Shown: positions 1 to 11,000, counted from the first letter of the stretch. The stretch: DNA of 64,000 nucleotides from Terasakiella sp. SH-1 (GCF_004564135.1 NZ_CP038255.1:900501-964500); one strand, 5' to 3'. Numbers and translations are program-made. Notes: generated by a model from the letters alone, not told the origin.

Positions 1-1805
1 TGTTACCCATGATGTTTGTGTCCGGCCTGATGGGACCGTATATGAGCCCGATCCCGGCCAATGCGTCTGCCGCCATGTTGTTTTCTTTCTTTGTCGCAGT
101 GATCATTACGCCGTGGTTGTTGATGCTGTTGCGCGGGCGCATGTTGGAAGAAGAGGGTGGTCATCATGAGGAAAGTGATGGCGGCAAGATGGGGCGTTTT
201 TATGAACGTTTTGCCCGTCCGGTCATCGCTGATCGCAGCAAGTCAAAAAAGTTCCTGACCATTGTTGGTGTGGCGACCATTGTTTCTTGTGGCTTATTCT
301 ATACCAAAAGCGTAACCGTCAAGTTGTTGCCTTTTGATAATAAATCTGAAATTCAAGTTGTCGTGGACCTGCCTGAAGGGGCAAGTCTGGAAGCAACGGA
401 ACGTGTGTCGATGGAGGTGGCAAACAGGCTGAAAGATATTCCGGAACTGATGAATATGCAGGCGTATGTCGGGACGTCCATGCCGTTTAATTTCAATGGT
501 CTGGTGCGTCATTATTACCTGCGTGACAAGCCGGAATATGCCGATGTACAGCTTAACCTGTTACCCAAACATGAACGTGATCGTGAAAGTCATGAAATTG
601 CGCTGGAAGTGCGTGAATTGCTAAAAACGGTTGAGGCCCCTGAAGGAACCTCAATTAAAGTGGTGGAAGTCCCGCCAGGGCCACCCGTTATGGCGACCTT
701 GCTGACAGAAGTTTATGGCCCGGATGCCGATAGTCGGCGTGAGGCTGCGGCAAAACTGCGCAAGGTGTTTGAAGAGATCGACTTTATTGTTGATGTCGAT
801 GATAGTTTCGGCAGCCCATCGGAGCGCCTGCGTCTTGAAATTGATCAGCAGCGCCTTGAATTCCATGGGGTCGAACAAGAAGCGGTTTATGACACATTAG
901 GGGCACTTCTCGGCGGGGTGAAAGTTGGATATTCCCATCGGGGGAGTGGCGCGGACCCCATGGAAATTATGGTGCGTTTGCCCAAAGAAGACCTGCATAT
1001 GTCCGAACGCCTGCTTTCCACCCCGGTTCCGGGCCTGAAAGGCAATGTGGAACTGGGCGAAGTGGTGAATTTAGTGCGTGAACAGGCTTCCCATCCGATC
1101 TTTCGTCGTGATGGTTATGCCGCAGAAATGGTCACGGCAGAATTGGCTGGGCGTTATGAAGCGCCGATCTATGGTATGTTTGCGGTGGAAGATGCCCTTC
1201 AAAATGTCGATTGGGGGGCTGCTGGCATGCCTGCGCTGAAATATCATGGTCAGCCGCTTGATGAAAGCCATGTGACCTATCTCTGGGATGGGGAATGGGA
1301 AATCACTTATGTGACGTTCCGCGATATGGGGGCGGCCTTTGGTGTGGCGATTTTGGCGATCTACTTGCTGGTGGTCGGTCAGTTTGGGAGCTTTAAATTG
1401 CCTTTGGTGATTTTGGTGCCCGTGCCCTTGACTTTAATCGGGATTGTGCTGGGGCACTGGATGTTTTCAGCGCCCTTTACCGCGACCTCCATGATTGGCT
1501 TCATTGCCTTGGCCGGGATTATTGTGCGTAATTCCATCTTGTTGGTGGATTTCATCCGCCAGCGCCAAGGCGAAGGTCGTGCGATCCGCGATGTGTTGTT
1601 GGAAGCTGGGATGATCCGCTTTAAGCCGATTTTCCTGACAGCGGCCGCCGCCATGATTGGTGCCGCCTTTATTCTGGCCGATCCGATCTTTCAGGGGTTG
1701 GCGATTTCATTGGTCTTTGGCCTGTTTTCATCCACAGCCCTGACGTTGCTGGTGATCCCGGCTATTTATGTGGTCTTGCGCGATGATGGCAAGGAAATGA
1801 GCTAA
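1..1805 (+). CDS. RND efflux pump permease, C-terminal part (5' end outside window)
   Basis: The reading frame is open to the left edge, so the gene begins upstream; about 600 of the usual ~1050 residues are here. It starts in a membrane helix of the first transmembrane bundle, runs through the second periplasmic porter domain and ends with the second bundle (helices around residues 440-590 of the visible part, including the stretch with GIIVRNSILLVDF). These features are typical of inner-membrane RND proton antiporters that work with an adaptor and an outer-membrane channel. Substrate cannot be told. It overlaps the convergent EAL gene by 4 bases at the stop codon. Confidence 0.9.
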   Translation, partial: LPMMFVSGLMGPYMSPIPANASAAMLFSFFVAVIITPWLLMLLRGRMLEEEGGHHEESDGGKMGRFYERFARPVIADRSKSKKFLTIVGVATIVSCGLFYTKSVTVKLLPFDNKSEIQVVVDLPEGASLEATERVSMEVANRLKDIPELMNMQAYVGTSMPFNFNGLVRHYYLRDKPEYADVQLNLLPKHERDRESHEIALEVRELLKTVEAPEGTSIKVVEVPPGPPVMATLLTEVYGPDADSRREAAAKLRKVFEEIDFIVDVDDSFGSPSERLRLEIDQQRLEFHGVEQEAVYDTLGALLGGVKVGYSHRGSGADPMEIMVRLPKEDLHMSERLLSTPVPGLKGNVELGEVVNLVREQASHPIFRRDGYAAEMVTAELAGRYEAPIYGMFAVEDALQNVDWGAAGMPALKYHGQPLDESHVTYLWDGEWEITYVTFRDMGAAFGVAILAIYLLVVGQFGSFKLPLVILVPVPLTLIGIVLGHWMFSAPFTATSMIGFIALAGIIVRNSILLVDFIRQRQGEGRAIRDVLLEAGMIRFKPIFLTAAAAMIGAAFILADPIFQGLAISLVFGLFSSTALTLLVIPAIYVVLRDDGKEMS

Positions 1806-3640
1806 AGGCGTGTAACCGGGGCGGGTGCGCAATCCAGATATTGTGCATATTGGTTAATTCCCATGGGCGCTGCATAAAGAAAACCTTGGCCGAAGTCACA
1901 TCCTAAATCCCTGAGGATGTCGGCTTCGGCTTCATATTCAATGCCTTCTGCCACCACATGACAGCCGAAATCATGAAACAGCTTGATCAGAGATGTTGCA
2001 ATGTTGCGGTTGTCACGGGAATGATGAATGTTGGTGATAAAGCTGCGATCAATTTTGATGGTATCAAACTGCACTTGTTTGAGGTAAGACAGCGATGAAT
2101 AACCTGTGCCAAAATCATCAAGGGCCAGGGCAAAACCTTCACGTCTGAGCTGTTTCAGGTTTTCCAGACTGACGCGATCTTCATCCAGAAATGTACTTTC
2201 GGTGACTTCAATTTCAAACTGCTGGGGCAGGGTCCCGCATTTTTGGATACGGTCCACCAGTTGATTGACATAATTGGGGTTTCTCAGTTCTGTCACGCTG
2301 GCATTAATGGCAAGGACATGATTACTTTCCCCAAAACTTTTAATCAGGTTGAGGTCTTCACAGATGTTATCCTGAACCTGTTGGCCCAGTTCTGTGATCA
2401 TCCCGGTCCGTTCTGCAATGGGGATAAAATGAGACGGCGGAATAAAGGAGCCAAATTGATCCTGCCAGCGCACGAGTACTTCACCTGTTGTGGTTCTGTG
2501 GTTTTGTAGATTGACCTTGGGCTGATAGTGATTGACCAGCCGGTGGTCCAGCAGGGCGGTTTTGAGCTTCTTTTTCAGGCGAATATGGTTGATATATTCA
2601 GCACCGATCATTTCATTATAGGTGATAAAACCCGCATTTGAGGTTTCTTTGGCCTTGAACAAGGCAATATCACACTTGCGAATAAGGCTTTTGACTTTCT
2701 TGCCATGTTGGGGGTAAAGGGCAGCACCGATTGAAATGTCCAGTGTGAGAAGGTCTGTTCCAACCGGGAGGTTGATTTTAAGGTATTTGGTCAGCTGGTC
2801 AGTGGTTTGCGTCATATCTTCCTGTGTATAGATATGACGGGCAATGATGAATTCGTTGCTGGCGGTACGTCCAATCAAGGCGTCAGGCAGGGCGCGTGTG
2901 AGGTGCAGGGCCAGTGATTTAAGTGTTTCATCGCCCATTTCATGACCGTGAATGTCATTAATATGGCGAAAGCCCCGAATATCCAGTAAGGCGAGAAAGA
3001 GGGGGGTATCTTCTTGTTGGGTGATTTTCTTTTTCAATTCTGAAATAAAATAAGTCGCATTGGCCAGCCCGGTCAGTTGATCATTGCGCATGGCCTCAAA
3101 CAGCTTCATTTCCGCCATGCGGCGATTATGGTCAATCAGGAAAAGAGAGGTAAAGTTGGCAATGGATTCTGCAAAATAGATTTCTTCCAGCGCCCAGCGA
3201 TGGGGAACATCATATTCACAGCAGATGATGCCCGATGTTTGTGCATCAATTTGAATGCCTGCGCACAGTTGGGCACACATATGTTGTTCAAAAAACTGGA
3301 CGGGGGGCGTGGCACGCCGGGACATGGTGCTGCAATTATCAATCGCATGGATGAAGTCCTGATCAAGTTGTTTGATCAGTTCTTCAAGGTCACAACGTTT
3401 GAAATCTGCATGGGTTTTGTGGGTGGAACTCAGGCAGGTCCATTGTTCTGATGTGTCCTTGTTGCAGGCCCAAATACCGATACGGGCTTGCGGGAAGGTT
3501 TCTTCCAGCGTTTTAATAATATCGTTCATTGCCCCATAAAGATCACCGCATAAAACGGAAGGGCTGCGTGAGAGGTTTCGCAAAGCTTGCATATGGTTAT
3601 ACAGTGTGGCGTCGTTTCGGCGTTCAGTTTGGCGATGCAT
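1802..3640 (-). CDS. GAF-like / degenerate GGDEF / EAL cyclic-di-GMP phosphodiesterase
   Basis: Likely cytoplasmic enzyme that hydrolyses cyclic-di-GMP. An N-terminal GAF-like sensory region (about residues 25-175) is followed by a GGDEF domain whose signature reads ASNEF, so diguanylate cyclase activity is probably lost, and an EAL domain whose key residues are visible: EVL in place of EAL, the NAS asparagine, EVTES, DDFGTGYSS, KIDRSF, AEGIE and GQGF. The EAL half is therefore predicted active and the GGDEF half may only bind GTP. I chose the ATG at 3640, which has GAGGAG upstream, over a TTG nine codons earlier. No transmembrane helix is visible. Confidence 0.88.
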   Translation of the reverse strand: MHRQTERRNDATLYNHMQALRNLSRSPSVLCGDLYGAMNDIIKTLEETFPQARIGIWACNKDTSEQWTCLSSTHKTHADFKRCDLEELIKQLDQDFIHAIDNCSTMSRRATPPVQFFEQHMCAQLCAGIQIDAQTSGIICCEYDVPHRWALEEIYFAESIANFTSLFLIDHNRRMAEMKLFEAMRNDQLTGLANATYFISELKKKITQQEDTPLFLALLDIRGFRHINDIHGHEMGDETLKSLALHLTRALPDALIGRTASNEFIIARHIYTQEDMTQTTDQLTKYLKINLPVGTDLLTLDISIGAALYPQHGKKVKSLIRKCDIALFKAKETSNAGFITYNEMIGAEYINHIRLKKKLKTALLDHRLVNHYQPKVNLQNHRTTTGEVLVRWQDQFGSFIPPSHFIPIAERTGMITELGQQVQDNICEDLNLIKSFGESNHVLAINASVTELRNPNYVNQLVDRIQKCGTLPQQFEIEVTESTFLDEDRVSLENLKQLRREGFALALDDFGTGYSSLSYLKQVQFDTIKIDRSFITNIHHSRDNRNIATSLIKLFHDFGCHVVAEGIEYEAEADILRDLGCDFGQGFLYAAPMGINQYAQYLDCAPAPVTRL

Positions 3641-3750
3641 GCTCAATTTCTCCTCAAAATTCCCCAATCCGAGCTGGTCGCTTTTTTATGGTTTAGAGTC
3701 TATGTTGTGCCCCAACCAGAGAGTTCAAGAGATGATTTCGTACTAAAGTA

Positions 3751-3784
3751 TAAAAAAAGTCCTTGCAGTTTCCCGCAAGGACTT
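3751..3784 (-). terminator. Rho-independent terminator of phaC
   Basis: A perfect 10 bp stem (3757-3766 with 3775-3784, arms AAGTCCTTGC/GCAAGGACTT) with an 8-base loop is followed on the minus strand by seven T residues. It lies 30 bases after the phaC stop. Confidence 0.9.
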
Positions 3785-3814
3785 AATGTTGAAATCAAAG
3801 AGGCTGTAAGCAGC

Positions 3815-5551
3815 TTATTCTTCAAAGACATAGGTGCCTGGTGCCGCACAAATTGGGTCGTAATCGCCTTTTGTTGTGCCCATGCTTGGCGGGTTAACCT
3901 TGCCTGAGGAATTATCCACCAGCCATTTTTGCCATGGTTCCCACCAGGACCCTTCAACGACAGGCTGCTTTTCCGCCCATTCCTGAGGCGGGACAAATTT
4001 GTCATTATCCAGTTTGGTGGCAATTTGATAGTGACGGCGCGGGTGGCCCGGCTCGTTGACAATCCCAGCGTTATGACCACCATTTGTCAGAACAAAGGTC
4101 ACATCTGTATCGACAAGCTGGTGAATTTTATAAACAGATTTCCATGGGGCCACATGGTCTTTACCCGTGGCAACAGCAAAGATTGGTGTACGGATATCGG
4201 AAACGGCAATGGGTTTACCACCCACTTCAAAACGACCGGCAGACAAGTCGTTATTCAGGAATAGACGGCGCAGATATTCCGTATGCATTTTATAAGGCAT
4301 GCGGGTGGCATCGGCATTCCAGCTCATCAGGTCATTCACACGTGGTTGTTCACCCAGCAGATATTCAGATACCATCTTGGACCAAACCAAGTCAAAAGAA
4401 CGCAGCAATTGGAAAGCCCCGGACATTTGCTTGGTATCCAGATAGCCCTGATCCCACATCATGTCTTCCATGTAGGAAATTTGGCTTTCATCAATAAACA
4501 GCATCAATTCACCAGCTTCGGAAAAATCCGTTTGTGTGGTGAAAAGCGTGATGGTTTTGAAACGCTCGTCATTATCACGAGCCATAGCAGCAGCGGCAAT
4601 CGTCAGCAGGGTACCGCCAAGACAGTAACCCACACCGTGGACTTTTTGATCCGGTACAATGGTTGTGACGGCTTTTAAGGATTCCATCACCCCTTGCTTA
4701 ACGTAATCTTCCATATTGAGATCACGGTCTTTTTCCGTCGGGTTGTGCCAGGAAATCATGAAGACTGTATGGCCCTGATCGACCAGATATTTGACCAGTG
4801 AGTTATATTGAGAAAGATCAAGGATGTAATATTTCATGATCCAGGCCGGAACGATCAGGATTGGTTCAGCATCCACCTTTTTGGTTGTTGGCTCATACTG
4901 GATCAACTCAACTAAGCGATTGCGATAGACCACCTTACCTTCGGTACAGGCAATATTGTCACCAACCTGAAATTCACTTTCTGCCGCATTATGTTCATCG
5001 GTGATGTTGCGCATGACTTCATTCCAGAAGTTTTCCGCCCCTTTCACCAGATTTTGCCCGCCTTGTTCCATAGTTGTCTTGAGAACTTGCGGGTTTGTCG
5101 CAAAGAAGTTGGTCGGGGAAATGATATCCAGCCATTGACGTGCGCCAAAAGAGACCATGCTTTCGTGGTGCTTGGAGACACCGGGAATGCCCATGGTCGC
5201 GTAATGCCACCATTGTTCTTTCAGCAGGAAGCCTTGTGCAATAACGTTAAAGGGGAACTGCTTCCATTCTTCTGCACGGAAACGACGGTCTTCCGGTAGA
5301 GGCTGGATAAAATCGGGAATATCCGGGTCCATGGTTGCACGCGCTGCCCAGATGTTGAAATCCATCGTTTTGCGGGCAAAGTTTTCAGACATTTCACCGA
5401 TTTTGCCGGGTGAATGTGCCATATGAACCAGCCAGTCAAAATAAGCCACCATAATGGAAGCTGGGGACAGGCCGTTTGTCATACGCCCTTCAACCGCGTG
5501 AATAGCGCGATCAATGCTTGTCTTTACGTTTGGAACGGACATGCGTGTCAT
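3815..5551 (-). CDS. phaC: class I poly(3-hydroxyalkanoate) synthase
   Basis: Polymerises 3-hydroxyacyl-CoA into PHA storage granules. The 578-residue protein has the synthase lipase-like box GYCLGG with nucleophile Cys310, followed by Asp465 (GKDHVAPW) and His493 (NGGHNAG), the expected catalytic triad. Length and sequence fit class I enzymes. The frame is open 30 codons further upstream, but the ATG at 5551 is preferred because the conserved part begins there and a GTGGAG lies about 10 bases upstream. The gene is divergent from the M20 amidohydrolase gene; no phaA, phaB or phaR is next to it. A TGC-N3-GCA element 35 bases upstream resembles PhaR sites. Confidence 0.95.
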   Translation of the reverse strand: MTRMSVPNVKTSIDRAIHAVEGRMTNGLSPASIMVAYFDWLVHMAHSPGKIGEMSENFARKTMDFNIWAARATMDPDIPDFIQPLPEDRRFRAEEWKQFPFNVIAQGFLLKEQWWHYATMGIPGVSKHHESMVSFGARQWLDIISPTNFFATNPQVLKTTMEQGGQNLVKGAENFWNEVMRNITDEHNAAESEFQVGDNIACTEGKVVYRNRLVELIQYEPTTKKVDAEPILIVPAWIMKYYILDLSQYNSLVKYLVDQGHTVFMISWHNPTEKDRDLNMEDYVKQGVMESLKAVTTIVPDQKVHGVGYCLGGTLLTIAAAAMARDNDERFKTITLFTTQTDFSEAGELMLFIDESQISYMEDMMWDQGYLDTKQMSGAFQLLRSFDLVWSKMVSEYLLGEQPRVNDLMSWNADATRMPYKMHTEYLRRLFLNNDLSAGRFEVGGKPIAVSDIRTPIFAVATGKDHVAPWKSVYKIHQLVDTDVTFVLTNGGHNAGIVNEPGHPRRHYQIATKLDNDKFVPPQEWAEKQPVVEGSWWEPWQKWLVDNSSGKVNPPSMGTTKGDYDPICAAPGTYVFEE

Positions 5552-5585
5552 GGTAAAAAATACTCCACGGAGATTATTATCTTTT

Positions 5586-5598
5586 TGCGTTGCAGCAT
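5586..5598. promoter_or_regulatory. possible PhaR-type box upstream of phaC
   Basis: On the minus strand this reads CTGCAACGCAA inside TGCTGCAACGCAA, close to the CTGC-N3-GCAG sites described for PhaR regulators of PHA genes in Rhodobacter (recalled). It resembles the perfect palindrome at 60716-60734. The assignment is inference. Confidence 0.35.
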
Positions 5599-5646
5599 AA
5601 TATAGACGTATAGCACATTTTCGGCAATTGATTAGGGTCATTTTTC

Positions 5647-6807
5647 ATGAAAATTTCACAGGCACACTCTCTTGTTCAGGAGATGACAAACTGGCGTCGC
5701 CATTTACATCAATATCCGGAAACGGCTTTTGAAGAAATTTTAACGCAGGAATTTGTGGCAGCACGCCTGAAAGAGTTTGGGTTGGAGGTTTATGAAGGGC
5801 TGGCGAAAACGGGCATTGTCGCCACATTGAGAAATGGGGAGGGCGGCGCAATTGCCTTGCGGGCTGACATGGATGCGCTGGATATGGTGGAACAGTCCAA
5901 TGTGCCACATTGTTCGCGTCATGACGGCAAAATGCATGGGTGTGGTCACGATGGCCATATGGCGATGTTGCTGGGCGCGGCCAAATACCTATCTGAAAAT
6001 AAAGAAACCTTTTCAGGCACAGTTCATTTTGTTTTTCAACCTGCTGAGGAAAATCAGGGCGGTGGCCGTGTGATGGTTGAAGAAGGTTTATTTGAAAAAT
6101 TTCCTGCGGATGCTGTATTTGGGATGCATAACTGGCCGGAGCTACCTGCGGGTACCATGGCGATGAAGCCGGGGCCGTTGATGGCAGCTTGTGATGCGAT
6201 GGAAGTGCGGATTAAAGGGGTGGGGTGTCATGGGGCAATGCCGCATTTGGGCATTGATCCTGTTGTTGTTGCCAGTGAGCTGGTTTTAGCCTTGCAAACC
6301 ATTTCCAGCCGTGTGGTCAACCCGCAAGATGCTGTTGTTGTATCCATCACTCAAATCAATGGTGGTCATACCTGGAATGTGATCCCGCAAGAGGTTGTTC
6401 TACGAGGAACCATTCGTTCCTTTGACACTGGTGTTCAGGCCAAACTGGAAGAAACCATTAATCGCATTACCAAGGGTGTATGTTTGACCCATGGGGCGAG
6501 CTATGAGCTGGATTATATTGCGGGGTATCCTGCAACTGTGAATGATGCTTCTCAAACCGAAGTCGCCAAAAGGGCCGCCTTAAAGGTGGTCGGGCAAAAC
6601 CATGTGATTACGGACCCAACCCCGAGCATGGGGGCCGAAGATTTTGCCTATATGCTTCAGGCCAAGCCGGGCTGTTATGTCTGGTTGGGAACAGGGGGCA
6701 TACCGGGGGGCTGTCTTCTACATAATCCGGGTTTTGATTTTAATGATGATGTGTTGCATATTGGCGCAAGTTATTGGGTGAGTCTGGTCGAGGAAATTTT
6801 AGGTTAA
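5647..6807 (+). CDS. M20 family amidohydrolase (hippurate hydrolase-like)
   Basis: Cytoplasmic metal-dependent amidohydrolase that removes acyl groups from N-acyl amino acids or related amides. The M20D signatures are present in order: RRHLHQYPE near residue 18, GCGHDGH with the cysteine and histidine metal ligands, PAEE, GMHNWP, the dimerisation (lid) domain in the middle, and a final histidine in LHNPGFDFND. At 386 residues it is full length. The start is 6 bases from the end of the open frame around phaC, so the two genes share a short divergent region. It overlaps the convergent DUF1465 gene by 4 bases. Natural substrate unknown. Confidence 0.88.
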   Translation: MKISQAHSLVQEMTNWRRHLHQYPETAFEEILTQEFVAARLKEFGLEVYEGLAKTGIVATLRNGEGGAIALRADMDALDMVEQSNVPHCSRHDGKMHGCGHDGHMAMLLGAAKYLSENKETFSGTVHFVFQPAEENQGGGRVMVEEGLFEKFPADAVFGMHNWPELPAGTMAMKPGPLMAACDAMEVRIKGVGCHGAMPHLGIDPVVVASELVLALQTISSRVVNPQDAVVVSITQINGGHTWNVIPQEVVLRGTIRSFDTGVQAKLEETINRITKGVCLTHGASYELDYIAGYPATVNDASQTEVAKRAALKVVGQNHVITDPTPSMGAEDFAYMLQAKPGCYVWLGTGGIPGGCLLHNPGFDFNDDVLHIGASYWVSLVEEILG

Positions 6808-7208
6808 TGTTTCCTCAACATGCCCTCGATGCGGCTGGCACGCATGAAAAGTTCCCAGCTTCTTTTGCGTAGGCTTTGCAGGGCCTGGGGGCAGCATTTG
6901 ATGTTGTCGCATGCTGGTTCGGTGCAAATCGTTTCATCTGCCAAAGGTGGATTTAGGTCAAGGAAGTCCTGACGGGTAATTTCATGGTTTAAAATGGCTT
7001 TTTCACTCATCAGCCAGGAAACCATGTGGGACAGGCGCGAGGTCACACGCAAGGACTCTTTGGTCAATGTAAGGCGCTCATCAGGGACAAGGTGACTGAC
7101 TTGTTGCTGGAAGCAATAGGCATGATATTGTTCTGCTTCAATGAGAAGGGAGAGTGTCTCATCAAAGGTTTTTTCCAGCCAGAAAACAGTGGTACCCGTT
7201 TTCCCCAT
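6804..7208 (-). CDS. DUF1465 family protein, RcdA-like
   Basis: A 134-residue soluble helical protein. The central part (TKESLRVTSRLSHMVSWLM followed by an EITRQDF segment) matches the core of the DUF1465 family, whose Caulobacter member RcdA is an adaptor for ClpXP-mediated CtrA degradation in the cell cycle. The C-terminal third contains two cysteine pairs (CTEPACDNIKCCPQ) that I do not associate with classical RcdA. The family call is from recall of the motif. Whether it serves cell-cycle proteolysis here is inference. Confidence 0.65.
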   Translation of the reverse strand: MGKTGTTVFWLEKTFDETLSLLIEAEQYHAYCFQQQVSHLVPDERLTLTKESLRVTSRLSHMVSWLMSEKAILNHEITRQDFLDLNPPLADETICTEPACDNIKCCPQALQSLRKRSWELFMRASRIEGMLRKH

Positions 7209-7258
7209 TGATCACCTTTCGCCATGTTAAAACATCTACAGGCGAAAGTTTTGATGGA

Positions 7259-7624
7259 TTAGTGAACTGAGCAGCCTTCCGGCGTTGTTTCATCAAAAAT
7301 GCTCGCCGTAAATTCATATGTGTCCTGGTCAATACGAATTCCAGAAATTTCTGGATAACGCGCTGCCATCCACAATACATATTTGGCGACAGAGGTACCG
7401 TTTTCTTCAGCAATCGCATCACGGATCAGCTGGGCAACAACGCCAAGGCGGTTTTGATGGTCAAGGAAATGGGTCGGGCCGAACCATTTATCTGAAAATT
7501 TGCGGACTTCACCGTCAATGGTATCGGCATGTTCGCGTGCAAATTCTTCCAGCACGTCTGCCTCAAATTGAACAGGGTAGGGAGCGCCATTCATGGCAAT
7601 CATAAAAGACAAATCGGAATACAT
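7259..7624 (-). CDS. hypothetical protein, 121 aa
   Basis: I do not recognise this family. The start ATG at 7624 has a strong GGAGGG five to six bases upstream. The protein is acidic and soluble, without signal peptide or membrane helices, and reads as a compact alpha/beta domain. It contains three histidines in the GPTHFLDHQNR region and ends in CSVH. It lies 50 bases upstream of the RcdA-like gene on the same strand, so the two are probably co-transcribed. Confidence 0.75.
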   Translation of the reverse strand: MYSDLSFMIAMNGAPYPVQFEADVLEEFAREHADTIDGEVRKFSDKWFGPTHFLDHQNRLGVVAQLIRDAIAEENGTSVAKYVLWMAARYPEISGIRIDQDTYEFTASIFDETTPEGCSVH

Positions 7625-8046
7625 ATTGCCCTCCAGCTCGTTATACGCTTTACACCCATAAACTGTACGTTTTTGGCAGAATATAGCAAATGTGCATAAG
7701 AGTTAGGTGAAATGCGACATTTTGCTTCCTTAGTACTATGGGGAAATACCTATGTTGCCCTGTTTTTAGACTGGTTCTACCCAAGATTACTTAAGGTGTA
7801 GAGAGGTGTTTTTCACAGCTAACTGGAGAGGAATTGTATATTACCTTTTGTTTTAATTACGTTTATTTGATTTTACGGTAAGCTTTTCCAATATTTTTAG
7901 TACAGTTTTGTTTTGTCTTTTTGAATATAAAATCACCTTCTGATGGATGCTATCTATGAAGTAATACGAAAGGATTAAATCCTGATATGGTGCTATTTAG
8001 AGTTGGTTTTCGAGCATTTTTTTGCGCATTACAAGCTTTTGGTTCA
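7625..8046. other. AT-rich intergenic stretch
   Basis: About 420 bases between the 121-aa gene and the end of the RND operon. I see no ORF with a ribosome binding site, no RNA gene signature and no clear factor-independent terminator. A small TCATCAC/GTGATGA hairpin at 8044-8061 covers the RND stop codon. The region probably holds the promoter of the 121-aa gene near its left end. Confidence 0.5.
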
Positions 8047-11000
8047 TCACTTTTGTGATGATTTTTTTCTATTTTTATACCATTCCTGCACATTTGCCCG
8101 CACCATCAAGGCGCATGGCGTGACGACAAGGGTTAAAATTGTTGCAAAACCAAGGCCGAAAACAATAGCTGTGGACAGTTGAACCCACCATTGGGTTGAG
8201 GGTGCCCCTGAACTGATTTCCCGGGTAAAAAAGTCGATGTTGAGCTGCATCACCATCGGCAGCAGGCCCAGCATGGTTGTGACGGTGGTCAGCAGCACCG
8301 GGCGCATACGTTGTGCCCCGGTCAGGACGATGGCATCAAAAACAGTGCCTGTTTCGTGTTTTAAGCGATCAAATGTATCAATTAAAACGATGTTGTTATT
8401 CACAACAATCCCAGCCAGTGCAATCACGCCAATCCCGCCCATGACAATCCCAAAAGGCTGGCCTGTGATCAGTAGGCCGATGAAAACCCCGATGGTGGAC
8501 ATAATCACAGCCGACAGGATGAGAAAGGCGCTATAGAAACTGTTGAACTGGGTTACAAGAATGATTGCCATAATAAACAGGGCAACCCCGAAGGCTTTAC
8601 TTAAGAAAGCTTCGGCCTTGCGCTGTTCTTCATCTTCGCCCTTAAATTCAACCTTGATGCGCGGGTCAATCTTTTGTGTTTTCAGCCAGTCTTTAATTTC
8701 CTTGAGCTTGGCATCCACATTCACACCGGGCAAGACATCAGCCTTGACCGCCATGACGCGAAAACCATCGACGCGATTGACATTGCCTACACGCGGTTCA
8801 GCCGTGGTTTGGACAAAGGTGCTAATCGGTACACTGCCTGCTTCAGAATTGATGCGGATGTCTTCCAGCTGGTCAATGGTGCGATCAGCAATGGGAAAAC
8901 GGGCGCGAATTTCAACTTCATCATCAGTGTCATCAGGGCGATATTCCCCAAGTTTCAGACCTGTGGTGGTCATTTGAATGAAATTGCCCACCAGACCGAT
9001 ATCTGCACCGAACTTTGCGGCTTGTGCCCGGTCTACTTTCAATTCCCAGTCAATACCGGGCAGGGGGCGGGAGTCTTCAAAATTCATCATCCCGTCCATT
9101 TGTTCCAATCCGGTACGAATGGTCGCAATGGCTGCGGGCAGGAGGTCTGTATAACGTGACGACAGCTGAATATTGACCGGCTTGCCTGTCGGGGGGCCTT
9201 CTTCCTGTTTGCGAAAATCAATTTCGATACCGGGGATATCGGCTGTGCGCTTGGCAATGTCGGCCAGAATTTCATTGGCGGGACGGCGGTCCTGCCAGTC
9301 TTTAAATTCAAGAGAGACGGAACCAATGATATCTTCGGCTTCTTCGCTGTTTTGTTCTTTGCCAATACGGGTATAGACGGTTTTAAATTCCGTCATGGGG
9401 AGAATGCGGGCTTCCACAAGCTCGACAATTTCTTTTTGTTCCCAGACAGACAGGTTGCCGCGTGCGCGTACGTTTACCTTGGCGTTTTCAGGTTCAACTT
9501 CAGGGAAGAATTCGACACCTTTACCAAAGTTGCCATAGACGACCTGAACTAAAACCAGCACAGCCACCGCTCCGCCCAAAATTTTGGCCGGGTGGCGCAG
9601 GGCCTTTTGCAGGAGGTGGACATAGCGTCCGGTCAGGCCGGAAAGCTTGCTCAGGTCAGTTTCCTTATCCGGTGCAATTTCGCTTAAGTCGGGCACAGCC
9701 TGTGAGGCTTTCCCAAATAAAGAGCCAAGGGTGGGGACAAAAACCAGGGCCATGAGCAAAGAGGCCGATAAGGTTGCAATCAAGGTGATGGGCAGGAACT
9801 TCATGAATTCCCCGACAATGCCCGGCCAGAAAAGAAGAGGGAGAAAGGCTGCCAATGTCGTGGCGGTGGAGGCGGTGATCGGCCAGGCCATACGCTGGGC
9901 GGCCAGACCGTAGGCTTTACGGCGATGCAAGCCTTCAATCATTTTACGATCAGCATATTCTGTAACAACAACAGCCCCGTCAACCAGCATGCCAACAGCC
10001 AAAATCAAGCTGAAAAGCACCACGATGTTCATGGTCATATCCAGAGCCGAAATCACCAGAATACCGGTCAGGAAGGAACCGGGAATAGCAATGCCGACCA
10101 GTCCTGCCGTACGTAGGCCAAGGGCGGCGACAACAACAACCATGACCAGCAAAATCGCGCTGAGAACGTTATTTTGCAGATCGGCCAGCATGGTGCGAAT
10201 TTGGTTGGAACGATCTTGAGAATAAGAGACTTGAATATTTTCTTGCAGGGCCTGGGGCCAAAGGGAATGTTCAAGGTCCACCACACGGCGTACCCGTTCA
10301 ATGGTTTCAATGATATTTTCACCTGTGCGTTTGGACACTTCCAGCGCAATGGCAGGCTTGCCGTTTACACGGGCAAAACTGGTGGCATCAACAAAGGTCC
10401 GACGTACATCGGCAATGTCCCCCAATTTCACAACCGCATCACCGTCAACTTTTAAAGGTTGGGCTTTGATGTCAAAGACACTTTCATAAAGGCCGGGCAC
10501 CTTGACGGCAAAACGTCCCTTGCCCGTATCCTGGGACCCCGCAGCAACCAGTTTGTTGGACGATGTGACCATATTCATGGCTTGAGCCGGGGTCAGGCCA
10601 TAGAGTTCCACGCGGGCGGGATCAATGATGATTTCCACGATTTCATCGCGATCACCGGCAATTTCGGCTTCCAGTACAGTAGGGATCGCTTCAATGGCGT
10701 CTTGCAGGTCCCGCGCCAGTTTGACCAATGTGCGTTCGGGCACTTCCCCTGCGATTGTGACGACCAGAACGGGGAACAGGCTGAAATTGACTTCATGTAC
10801 GGTGGGGTCTTCGGTTTCATCAGGCAGTTCTGATTTGGCAAGGTCGACTTTTTCACGCACGTCATCCAAAGCCTTGTCAGCATCAAAGCCTGCTTCAAAT
10901 TCCAGTGTGACGTTTCCCCCGCCTTCATAGCCGGTGGAGCGCATTTCCTTAACCCCTTCGATGGTGCGCAGTTCCTGTTCCAATGGGCGCAGGATAAGGC

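Noticed and set aside
8044-8061. TCATCAC/GTGATGA hairpin as terminator of the RND operon
   Set aside because: The T-run lies on the plus strand side, so it would not end the minus-strand transcript.
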